Below, piece after piece: positions 1 through 5,676 of a DNA stretch of 5,676 nt. The translations under genes and the position numbers were made by a program. Source of the DNA: Pseudomonadota bacterium (GTDB taxonomy: Bacteria; Myxococcota; Polyangia; Polyangiales; Polyangiaceae). Positions within the stretch are counted from its first letter, which is position 1, and every line of letters begins with the position of its first letter. The stretch lies in assembly GCA_023419055.1 (NCBI GenBank), contig JAEZYO010000820.1, forward strand, positions 1 through 5,676, written 5' to 3'. The notes below the pieces were generated by a model. The model did not search any database. It saw nothing but the letters and a program-made list of their open reading frames with translations, and was not told the DNA's origin.

Positions 1-595
1 CTTTCATTCGGATCATTTGTCGTTCTCGTTCGCCGGGGAGCGCATGCTGCACGAGCTCCTTCCCCTCAAGTTCGAGGGCGCGACGGTGCAGCGCGTCGCC
101 GACCACGTGCGCGCCGCGCAAGACGCGCTGGGCGTGCCGCTCGCGCTCGAGAACCCGACGTACTACTGCCACCCGGGCCGGCGCGAGATGCCGGAGGCGG
201 AGTTCATCACGCGCACCCTGGAGGCGAGCGGCGCAGGGCTCTTGCTCGACGTGAACAACGTCTACGTGAACGGCAAGAACCACGGCTTCGATCCGATCGA
301 GTTCCTCTCCGCGCTCCCGCTCGAGCGCGTGGTCCAGCTGCACGTCGCCGGCCACTCGAGCTCGAGGTGGGGGCTCTTGATCGACACCCACGGTGCGCCC
401 GTCCTGCCCGAGGTCGAGGAGCTCCTCGGTTGGGTCATCGAACGCACCGGCCCGCGCCCAGTCCTGCTCGAGCGCGACAACGACGTGCCGCCGCTCGCCG
501 ACCTCATGAGCGAGGTCGAGCGCTTGCGTGGCGTCTACGACCGCGCGCTCGCGCGCCGCGCCGAGAGAGAGGTGCCGCTTGCAGCCGGAGCTTGA
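1..595 (+). CDS. DUF692 / MNIO family multinuclear iron oxidase (BufB/HvfB-like), 5'-truncated by window edge
   Basis: This is the C-terminal ~197 residues of a DUF692 protein, read in frame from base 2. Family members run to about 280 residues, so roughly the first 80-90 lie upstream. The TTG at 17 is not the real start: the codons just before it read F-H-S-D-H, giving the family's S-D-H-L-S-F-S motif. Seen in order: DHL (His at 14-16), ENPTYY (Glu 149-151), LLLDVNN (Asp 248-250), HVAGH (His 341-343 and 353-355), IDTHG (Asp 383-385, His 389-391) and LLERDND (Glu 470-472). These match the family's metal-binding His/Asp/Glu positions, so the visible part looks intact. Known members (MbnB, TglH, BufB) are TIM-barrel, mixed-valent iron enzymes that oxidise cysteine or nearby residues of RiPP precursors, usually with a partner protein. 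The 17-base overlap with such a partner gene supports this. The substrate cannot be told from this window. Family assignment is firm; the BufB/HvfB subgroup (LLLDVNN-x-YVN with NH-x-x-DP) is probable. Confidence 0.93.
   Translation, partial: FHSDHLSFSFAGERMLHELLPLKFEGATVQRVADHVRAAQDALGVPLALENPTYYCHPGRREMPEAEFITRTLEASGAGLLLDVNNVYVNGKNHGFDPIEFLSALPLERVVQLHVAGHSSSRWGLLIDTHGAPVLPEVEELLGWVIERTGPRPVLLERDNDVPPLADLMSEVERLRGVYDRALARRAEREVPLAAGA
564..572 (+). promoter_or_regulatory. Shine-Dalgarno deciding a TTG start for the MNIO partner gene
   Basis: The purine run AGAGAGAGG at 564-572 lies inside the end of the oxidase gene. It is followed by a 6-base spacer and then TTG at 579. The alternative upstream GTG at 528 in the same frame has no comparable purine run and would add 17 residues rich in Arg, Ala, Ser and Thr. 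The site therefore favours the TTG start and suggests translational coupling to the oxidase. Confidence 0.6.
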
Positions 596-1427
596 GCACC
601 TCTTCGTCCGCCTGGTAGCGGGCCCGGAGATCGACGCGAACGATCCCGCGCAAGTAGAGGCCTGGCTCGAGGAGAGCGAGCTCGGCGCCGACGATCTCGC
701 CGCCCTGCGCGCCGATTTCGCGAAGCTCTGGGTCTACCGCAAGCTCGTGAGGGGCTCGCTGCGCGAGGCGCTCGAGCTCGCGATACCGCGCAGCATCGCG
801 CGACTCGGGGCGCTGTTCGACGAGTACTTCGAGCGATTTTTGCGCGAGGCGGGGCCGCGCTCGCCCTACCTGCGCGACGTCACGACCGAGTTCTTGTCGT
901 TCGCTGGCCCGCTCTGGCTCGAGGACACGCGGATCCCTCCGTGGACGAACGACCTCGCTCGCCACGAAGCGCTGCGCATCGCCGTCGGAGCGATGCAGGG
1001 TTCCCGCGCTTCGAGGTCGGAGAGCGGGGAGCTCGCGCTCGATCGCGGCGTCGAGCTCACCGAAGCCTGCGCTCTCATGCAGTACGATTTCGCGGTTCAC
1101 CGCCTGAGCGACGATGAGGCCGATCGCAGCGAGCCAGCGCGAGAGCCGACAGAGCTCTTCGTCTACCGGAGCCCGGAGCACGAGGTGCGCTATCTCGAGC
1201 TGACGCCACTCGCGTTCGGCATCCTGGGGCGGTTGCTCGCAGGAGAAACGTTGGAGGCGGCGCTGGTTCGAGCCACCGCCGAGCGCGGAGCGACGCTCGA
1301 CCAGCACGTCATCGAGGGCACGGCCCGCCTCCTCGCCGACCTCGCCGAGCGCGGCGCGCTCTTCGGACCTCGCGAAATGACGGGCGAGCGCGTCGTCACA
1401 AATCCGGCGGCCCCGGCTCGCCCGTAA
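579..1427 (+). CDS. MNIO partner protein, BufC/HvfC (DUF2063)-like
   Basis: This 282-residue protein, starting at TTG 579, lies directly behind the oxidase and overlaps it by 17 bases. Residues ~1-110 look like the HvfC/BufC N-terminal domain: an N-terminal helix (LEHLFVRLV), then a YRKLVRGSLREAL segment at 53-65 and a PRSPYLRD-x-x-x-EFLSF segment at 93-108. These resemble the family's usual Y-R-x-x-V-R-G-x-L-x-x-A-L and P-x-S-P-x-L patterns. Residues ~191-263 form a second unit: a strand pair (LFVYRSPEHEVRYLEL), then helices with LLAGETLEAAL and a final LLADLAERGAL, like a winged-helix or PqqD/RRE-type peptide-binding fold. In studied systems (MbnC, TglI, BufC) the partner binds the precursor and presents it to the oxidase. 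Automated annotation sometimes calls the N-terminal domain DNA-binding; the context argues for peptide recognition. No signal peptide or membrane segment is seen, so it should be cytoplasmic. The middle (~110-190) is poorly recognised. Family moderately sure; C-terminal fold is inference. Confidence 0.8.
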   Translation: MQPELEHLFVRLVAGPEIDANDPAQVEAWLEESELGADDLAALRADFAKLWVYRKLVRGSLREALELAIPRSIARLGALFDEYFERFLREAGPRSPYLRDVTTEFLSFAGPLWLEDTRIPPWTNDLARHEALRIAVGAMQGSRASRSESGELALDRGVELTEACALMQYDFAVHRLSDDEADRSEPAREPTELFVYRSPEHEVRYLELTPLAFGILGRLLAGETLEAALVRATAERGATLDQHVIEGTARLLADLAERGALFGPREMTGERVVTNPAAPARP

Positions 1428-1501
1428 CGCTTGTGAATGGCTTGGACTCGTGCTGAAAATTGCTGACCGCCCGGTGAAGCCGCTCTGGGCCGAGAAATTC
1501 C
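1428..1501 (+). other. 74-base gap between the MNIO pair and the kinase gene
   Basis: The gap is less GC-rich than the flanking genes around 1430-1462, as expected for a regulatory gap. It carries a weak Shine-Dalgarno (GAGAA at 1492-1496, 5 bases before the ATG at 1502). TTGGAC at 1442-1447 resembles a -35 box, but no good -10 follows at 16-18 bases. No strong hairpin with a T-run was found, so neither termination of the MNIO pair nor a kinase promoter can be placed with confidence. Confidence 0.4.
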
Positions 1502-3574
1502 ATGGCAGAACGTGACCCCCTGAACCTCGTCGGCGCCACGATCGCCGAGAAGTACCGCATCGAGCGCATGGTCGGTGAAGGCGGCTTCGCGGTCGTTTAC
1601 CGTGCCCAGCACGCGATCTGGAACAAGCCGGTCGCCATCAAGTTCTTCAGCGGGCTCTCGAACGCACCGCTCGATCAGCGCGATCAGTTTCAGCAGGCCT
1701 TCATCCAGGAGGGCGCGCTGCTGACCGAGCTCAGCAGCCAGACCGCGGGCATCGTCCAAGCTCGCGACGTCGGCACGTACACGACACCCGACGGCCAGTG
1801 GATGCCGTACATGGTGCTCGAGTGGCTCGAGGGCTACGCGCTCGACGAGCTCATCGAGCGCGAGCGCGCGGCCGGCCTTCCTCCGTGGAGCGTCCTCGAA
1901 GTCGCAGGTCTGCTCGGGCAGGTTTGCGCGGCGCTCGACGTCGCGCACGGCAAGGGCATCGCTCATCGCGACATCAAGCCGCCGAACCTGTTCGTCCTCG
2001 GGCCGAACCCGGGTCGCTCCTCCCCGGTGAAGATCCTCGACTTCGGCGTCGCCAAGATGATGAGTGACAACACTCAGCTCAAGGCGGCGCTCGCCAAGAC
2101 GGGCATGAGCGTGACGAGCTTTACCCCGCAGTACGGCGCGCCGGAGCAATTCACGCGCAGCTACGGCGCGACCGGGCCCTGGACCGACGTGTTCGCGCTC
2201 GCTCTGGTCGGCGTCGAGTTGCTCGCCGGCCGAAACGCGCTGGACGGTGAAGATCTCGTGCAGCTCGGGTTCGCGACGGGCAACCCGGATCGACGCCCGA
2301 CCCCCCGCGGGCTCGGCGTCGACGTGCCGGACGCGGTGGAGCAGGTGTTCGCGACGGCGCTCGCCGTCAAGCCGCAGGAGCGTTACGCGCGAGCCCGTGA
2401 CTTCGCCAACGCCCTGAACGTCGCGCTCGGCGGCGTCGACATGACGGTGATGGCGCCGTCTCGCGTCTCGCTGCTCGGTGCGGCGTCTTTCGGAGCGCCC
2501 ACCGAGCTCGCGCCTGCGTCGGCGCTTCCGGCGCGTGGCATGTCCACCAGCACGCCCTCCACCGTCACCACGCAGGGCGGCGTGCCCGAGCGCCAGAAGA
2601 GCAGCAAGGGAGTCGTCATCGGGGTCGGCGCCGGCCTGCTCTTGCTCGGCGCCGGCGCGTTCTTCGTGCTCGGAGGGAAGGGCGCGCCGAACGCCGCGAA
2701 GCCGGAGGGCACGTCAGCCGCGATGCAGCCGAGCGCCGCTCCCGTGGTCTCGGCGGCGCCCGCGAAGCCGACCTGCCCCGAGCGGACCGTCGAGATCAAG
2801 GCCGGGCAGTTCTTCCAGGGCTCGGACGCGAAGGACGCGCGCGACAACGAGAAGCCCGCGCACAACGTCACCCTGAATGCTTACTGCCTCGATCTCTACG
2901 AGGTGACGGCGCGCGAGTACCGCGCCTGCTCCGACGTCGGCAAGTGCAAGCGCGCGGCCACCGAGGTGGAGTGGCCGAACATCACGGCCGCGGACAAGAA
3001 GATCTACTCTCCGCTCTGCACGATCGACGACCCCGAAAAGGGCGACCATCCCATCAACTGCGTGACGTGGGACATGGCCAACACCTACTGCCAGGCGCAG
3101 GAAAAGCGCCTCCCGACCGAGGCGGAGTGGGAGTACGCGACGCGCGGACCCGACGGGCGAGTTTATCCCTGGGGAGACGAACCTCCGACCGCAGCCCACC
3201 TGAACGCCTGCGGCACGGAATGCGTCGCGTGGGGCAAGCAGAACAAGACCGCGCTCGAGGCCCTCTACCCGGAGGACGACGGCTACGCGACCACCGCGCC
3301 GGTCGGGAAATTTCCGAAGGGTCGTTCACGCTTCGGTCCGTACGACGTCGTCGGCAACGTCTGGGAATGGACCGCCGACTGGGACGGCGACTACGACCCC
3401 GTCGACAAGAAAAATCCGACCGGGCCCGAAACGGGTGAACGCCGTGTCATCCGCGGAGGCGCCTGGAACGGGAGCTTCGCCTCCTGGCTCAGGCCGTCCT
3501 TCCGGTACGCGCAGGTGCCCGACGCGCTGAGCCATGGCATCGGCTTTCGTTGCGCGAAGTCACTCCCGGAGTAG
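1502..3574 (+). CDS. Transmembrane Ser/Thr protein kinase with C-terminal FGE-sulfatase-fold domain
   Basis: This is a 690-residue protein. The ATG at 1502 is the first possible in-frame start after a TGA at 1475-1477. Residues ~18-309 are a Hanks-type (PknB-like) kinase: Gly-rich loop GEGGFAVVY (25-33), VAIK Lys47, likely helix-C Glu70, HRD with Asp157, Lys159, Asn162, DFG (180-182), APE (213-215) and a helix-F Asp229. All catalytic residues are present, so kinase activity is expected. The segment before APE is rich in Thr/Ser (T200-T208), which suits autophosphorylation. An Ala/Ser/Thr/Pro linker (~312-365) leads to RQKSSK and one hydrophobic helix (~370-391), which puts the kinase in the cytoplasm and the C-terminus outside the membrane. 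After a second Ala/Pro linker, residues ~427-688 form an FGE-sulfatase (SUMF1-like) domain with LPTEAEWEYA (537-546), GNVWEWT (618-624), RGGAW (651-655) and GFRCA (681-685). The FGE catalytic Cys pair aligns to Gly657 and Trp662, so this is probably a binding or sensor module rather than a formylglycine maker. Chlamydial Pkn1 also joins a kinase to this fold. The ligand and the phosphorylated target are unknown. Confidence 0.93.
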   Translation: MAERDPLNLVGATIAEKYRIERMVGEGGFAVVYRAQHAIWNKPVAIKFFSGLSNAPLDQRDQFQQAFIQEGALLTELSSQTAGIVQARDVGTYTTPDGQWMPYMVLEWLEGYALDELIERERAAGLPPWSVLEVAGLLGQVCAALDVAHGKGIAHRDIKPPNLFVLGPNPGRSSPVKILDFGVAKMMSDNTQLKAALAKTGMSVTSFTPQYGAPEQFTRSYGATGPWTDVFALALVGVELLAGRNALDGEDLVQLGFATGNPDRRPTPRGLGVDVPDAVEQVFATALAVKPQERYARARDFANALNVALGGVDMTVMAPSRVSLLGAASFGAPTELAPASALPARGMSTSTPSTVTTQGGVPERQKSSKGVVIGVGAGLLLLGAGAFFVLGGKGAPNAAKPEGTSAAMQPSAAPVVSAAPAKPTCPERTVEIKAGQFFQGSDAKDARDNEKPAHNVTLNAYCLDLYEVTAREYRACSDVGKCKRAATEVEWPNITAADKKIYSPLCTIDDPEKGDHPINCVTWDMANTYCQAQEKRLPTEAEWEYATRGPDGRVYPWGDEPPTAAHLNACGTECVAWGKQNKTALEALYPEDDGYATTAPVGKFPKGRSRFGPYDVVGNVWEWTADWDGDYDPVDKKNPTGPETGERRVIRGGAWNGSFASWLRPSFRYAQVPDALSHGIGFRCAKSLPE

Positions 3575-3592
3575 CGCGAGGCAGAGCCGGTG

Positions 3593-3598
3593 TAAGAT
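3593..3598 (+). promoter_or_regulatory. Possible -10 box (TAAGAT) just upstream of the TPR gene, tentative
   Basis: TAAGAT matches the sigma-70-type TATAAT consensus at 4 of 6 positions, including the key first T, second A and last T. It ends 8 bases before the ATG at 3607, which would put the transcript start at or next to the ATG (leaderless). No -35 element stands out at 16-18 bases upstream, which is inside the kinase gene's end. The same bases (AAGATGG, 3594-3600) could instead act as a weak Shine-Dalgarno with a 6-base spacer. The two readings cannot be separated from sequence. Confidence 0.22.
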
Positions 3599-3606
3599 GG
3601 CGGGCC

Positions 3607-5676
3607 ATGGGGAACGGCCCCCTCGACGATCCCCGCCTGCGCGCGATCGAAGAGCGACTCAACTCCGCTAGGTTCGACGATGCACAGCGCTTGCTGTCGG
3701 CGTTGAGCGAGCGCGACTCGTTGCTCCCGGGCGCGTCGTACCTCACGACCCGCCTGCTCTACCAACGGGGTCGTCTCGATCTCGACGCCGTGGTGCAGCG
3801 GCTGCGTGACGTCCTCGAGCAAGCTCGAGAGTTCCCCGAAGCGCGGGCGCTCCTTCGCTCCGTCGAGGACCGGAGGTATTCGGCCGACCTCGCTCCGGTG
3901 TCGGACAACCCGACGCTCGTCGACCCGCGCGAACCCGAGTCTTGGAAGGGCTCGGCGGCGCCCGAGATCCCGCGCGCCCCCACCGTGCCGCAAGACGTGG
4001 GGCTCGATTTGTCGCTCGAAAGCCCGAAGCTCCCGACGCTCGAGCTCGGCTCGTTGTCGCCACCCGAGGCCGATCTCGCGTTTCGGAACACGGCCCCGGC
4101 GCCGCACTTCCAGCGTAAGCTCCCCGATCGTCCGCCCGCTCGCGACACGCTGCAGGAGCTGATCTCGATCGGCCACTTTCCAGATGCCGAGCTGCTCGGC
4201 TCGCCGCTCACCGCCCCGCCCTTGAGCTCACCCCCGAGCTCTTCGCCGGCGAGCTCGCGACGCAGCGGTAGTCCGCCGAGCTCGAACAGCGCCTGGCGCA
4301 AGCAGGGCGAGCTGATGTCCGGCGACACCGTCCCGCCGAGCTCCACCCGCACCGAGCGCCCCGTGCCGGTCGACTTCGAGCTCGGCCCTCGCAACGACCC
4401 GAGCGCGTCGCTCGAATTTCCGACCGTGCGCGCGCCCGATCCGTCCTTTTCTCAATCGGAGCCGCCGTCGCGTCCGGCCGAGCGAGTCGCGGCGATCCGT
4501 TCCGTGCTGCCCGCCACGCCCGAAGAAGCCGAGGCGCCCACGGGCCTCGGCGTCGCGGCGCTCCTCGACGATGGCGAGCCCGCGCGAGCGCTTGCCTTGC
4601 TCGACCGCTGGGGGAGTCCCCTCACTCCAGAGCTCGTGATCCTGAAGGCGCGGGCGCTCGCCGCGACCGGCCGTCGCCCTGCGGCGCTCGACGAGCTCGA
4701 TCGCGTGGCTCAGGCGCCGCTCATCGAGCCGGAGCTCCGCGCGAGCGCGGCGCGCTTGATGCTCGAGGTCAACGAGCTCACGCGCGCTCTCGCCCAAGCC
4801 GAGCGTGCTTACGAAGACGACCCCGGCTGCGTGATGGTGCGACTGACGCTCGCCTGGGCGCTCGTGCGCGCGGCGCGGCGCTCGAGCGACGACGCGCTGT
4901 ACCGGCGCGCGGAGGGCTTGCTCTCCGCGCTGCGACCTCGAGCCACGCCGATGCCCGCGCTGGTGCACGGGCTCCGCGCGTGCGTGATGGCGGTGCTGGG
5001 CGATCCCGAACGAGCCATCACGACCGCGCAGCTCAGCGTCGGCCTCGACCCGCGCTCGACCGAAGCGCTGGTTGCGCTCTCGCTGGCCTCTGCCCGGCTC
5101 GGCAGGCGCGGCGACGCGGAGCGAGCCTGGCTGCGGTTGCGCGAGATCCATCGCGTCGCGGCCGAGACTCTCACCTCGGCGCTCGAAGCCGTCGACATCG
5201 ACATCGCGAGCCTCGCGCCCTCGTCGCGCAGGCTGCTCCAGGCGCGCGCCGCCGAGATCTGGGATCCGGTGGAGACCGCGCTCACCACCGGCCGCCGGGA
5301 AGCCGCCATCGGCTCCATCGAGCGCCTCGCGGCCGGGTACGTGCGCGCCCCGAACCAGCTCACGTCACCCGACGACTTCACGTCATTGGCGAACGAGGCC
5401 GCTCGCTTCTTCACGAGCGCCCCCATTTTCCGTCACTTCTCCCCGTTCGATCTGTCGCTCTCGAGCACCAGCCGGCTCGAGGCCGCGCTCAGCATCCTCT
5501 ATGGATCGGGAGCGCGCGTGAACCCGCTCAGCGCAAGGACGCCGATCGTCCTCTTGATCGGCAGCTACCTCGGCGAGTGTGTCCGTCACGCTTTCGGGGG
5601 GCGCTGGCGCGGTACTCCGCTCGCGCTCGAGCGCGCCGCGGTGGAGGCACGCGGGCACGAGTACCTGCCCTTCGAG
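3607..5676 (+). CDS. Uncharacterised TPR-like protein with Pro/Ser-rich linker, 3'-truncated by window edge
   Basis: An open frame of 690 codons runs from ATG 3607 to the last base with no stop, so the protein is longer than seen. No ATG or GTG lies upstream in frame nearby; only a TTG at 3550 inside the kinase gene, with no ribosome site. Residues ~8-92 are helical and TPR-like (RFDDAQRLLSAL; YQRGRLDLDAVVQRLRDVL). Residues ~95-300 are a low-complexity linker rich in Pro, Ser and acidic residues, densest at 199-250. Residues ~310-520 again show helix-pair patterns typical of tetratricopeptide repeats (LLDDGEPARALALLDRW; LAATGRRPAALDELDRV; VLGDPERAITTAQLSV). A last visible part (~600-690) contains PIVLLIGSYLGECVRHAFGGRW at 646-667 (quoted here as key residues I-G-S-Y-L-G-E and G-G-R-W), a pattern seen in small bacterial domains of unknown function. 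No signal peptide or membrane helix is seen. It follows the kinase gene by 32 bases, so a role as its scaffold or substrate is possible but unproven. I do not recognise a named family. Confidence 0.85.
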   Translation, partial: MGNGPLDDPRLRAIEERLNSARFDDAQRLLSALSERDSLLPGASYLTTRLLYQRGRLDLDAVVQRLRDVLEQAREFPEARALLRSVEDRRYSADLAPVSDNPTLVDPREPESWKGSAAPEIPRAPTVPQDVGLDLSLESPKLPTLELGSLSPPEADLAFRNTAPAPHFQRKLPDRPPARDTLQELISIGHFPDAELLGSPLTAPPLSSPPSSSPASSRRSGSPPSSNSAWRKQGELMSGDTVPPSSTRTERPVPVDFELGPRNDPSASLEFPTVRAPDPSFSQSEPPSRPAERVAAIRSVLPATPEEAEAPTGLGVAALLDDGEPARALALLDRWGSPLTPELVILKARALAATGRRPAALDELDRVAQAPLIEPELRASAARLMLEVNELTRALAQAERAYEDDPGCVMVRLTLAWALVRAARRSSDDALYRRAEGLLSALRPRATPMPALVHGLRACVMAVLGDPERAITTAQLSVGLDPRSTEALVALSLASARLGRRGDAERAWLRLREIHRVAAETLTSALEAVDIDIASLAPSSRRLLQARAAEIWDPVETALTTGRREAAIGSIERLAAGYVRAPNQLTSPDDFTSLANEAARFFTSAPIFRHFSPFDLSLSSTSRLEAALSILYGSGARVNPLSARTPIVLLIGSYLGECVRHAFGGRWRGTPLALERAAVEARGHEYLPFE
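4204..4353 (+). repeat. Low-complexity Pro/Ser-coding tract with recurring CCGAGCTC
   Basis: Within the linker of the TPR-like gene, the octamer CCGAGCTC or close variants (for example GCGAGCTC) recurs around 4231, 4250, 4276 and 4334. It encodes repeated P-P-S-S / P-A-S-S units. The spacing is irregular and the copies are short, so this looks like a composition-driven disordered linker, not a tandem repeat array. Confidence 0.45.

Noticed and set aside
17..19. TTG at 17 as the start of the first gene
   Set aside because: Upstream codons encode the conserved S-D-H part of the DUF692 motif, so the gene begins before the window.
1438..1454. Sigma-54-like pair TGGC ... TGCT before the kinase gene
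   Set aside because: The GG and GC elements are 11 rather than the required 10 bases apart, and the flanking consensus is poor.
1437..1466. Nine-codon mini-ORF (ATG at 1437) in the gap before the kinase, as a possible leader peptide
   Set aside because: It has no ribosome site and no regulatory codon run, and is short enough to arise by chance.
504..2149. Long open frames on the minus strand (504-1307 and 1190-2149)
   Set aside because: They lie antisense to genes with recognisable motifs, are Arg/Ala/Leu-rich without any motif, and are expected in high-GC DNA with biased third positions.
3440..3560. C-terminal end of the FGE-fold domain as a diversity-generating retroelement variable region
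   Set aside because: The fold is right, but there is no enrichment of AAC/AAT codons, no template-repeat copy and no reverse transcriptase in the window.
3391..5151. Long minus-strand frames opposite the kinase end and the TPR-like gene (3391-4176, 3759-4394, 4228-5151)
   Set aside because: The + strand frame is open for 690 codons with coherent helical repeats; the antisense products are low-complexity and mutually overlapping.
1..5676. Many GAGCTC and CTCGAG palindromes across the window
   Set aside because: They follow from the common Glu-Leu and Leu-Glu codon pairs (GAG with CTC) in this codon usage and show no positional pattern.

Overview
The window is gene-dense, high-GC DNA with strong third-position G/C bias. 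It carries four protein-coding genes, all on the + strand, and only two short gaps (74 and 32 bases). I saw no RNA genes, mobile elements or CRISPR. The base composition, a eukaryote-like Ser/Thr kinase fused across a membrane to a formylglycine-generating-enzyme (FGE) fold, and a long Ala/Arg-rich TPR protein all point to a Myxococcota-type bacterium, perhaps Polyangia. That assignment is inferred from gene style, not from a marker gene.

Layout. (1) Bases 1-595 hold the 3' part of a DUF692 / MNIO (multinuclear non-heme iron-dependent oxidase) gene. Its start is cut off by the window edge, since the reading frame and the family's S-D-H-L motif run to the first bases. (2) Bases 579-1427 hold its BufC/HvfC-type (DUF2063-like) partner. 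It overlaps the oxidase by 17 bases and most likely starts at a TTG behind a good Shine-Dalgarno. Such pairs modify small ribosomally made peptides (RiPPs), often at cysteine and often linked to copper or other metals. The precursor peptide is not in the window and should lie upstream. (3) After 74 non-coding bases, 1502-3574 encodes a 690-residue membrane-spanning protein: an N-terminal Ser/Thr kinase with intact catalytic motifs, a linker, one transmembrane helix, and a Cys-rich C-terminal FGE-sulfatase-fold domain that lacks both FGE catalytic cysteines. (4) After 32 bases, 3607 to the window end encodes at least 690 residues of an uncharacterised protein. It has helical/TPR-like segments, a Pro/Ser-rich linker and a small C-terminal module with a G-x-Y-L-G-E signature. 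It has no stop codon before the window ends.

How they may work together. The oxidase and its partner form one translationally coupled unit. The kinase and the TPR protein are co-directional and close, so they may be co-transcribed as a signalling pair (outer sensor domain, inner kinase, scaffold or substrate with TPRs), but nothing in the sequence proves this. A link between the RiPP pair and the kinase is only positional. The best candidates for something little described are the unseen peptide product of the oxidase pair, the catalytically dead FGE-like sensor domain of the kinase, and the unclassified TPR protein.
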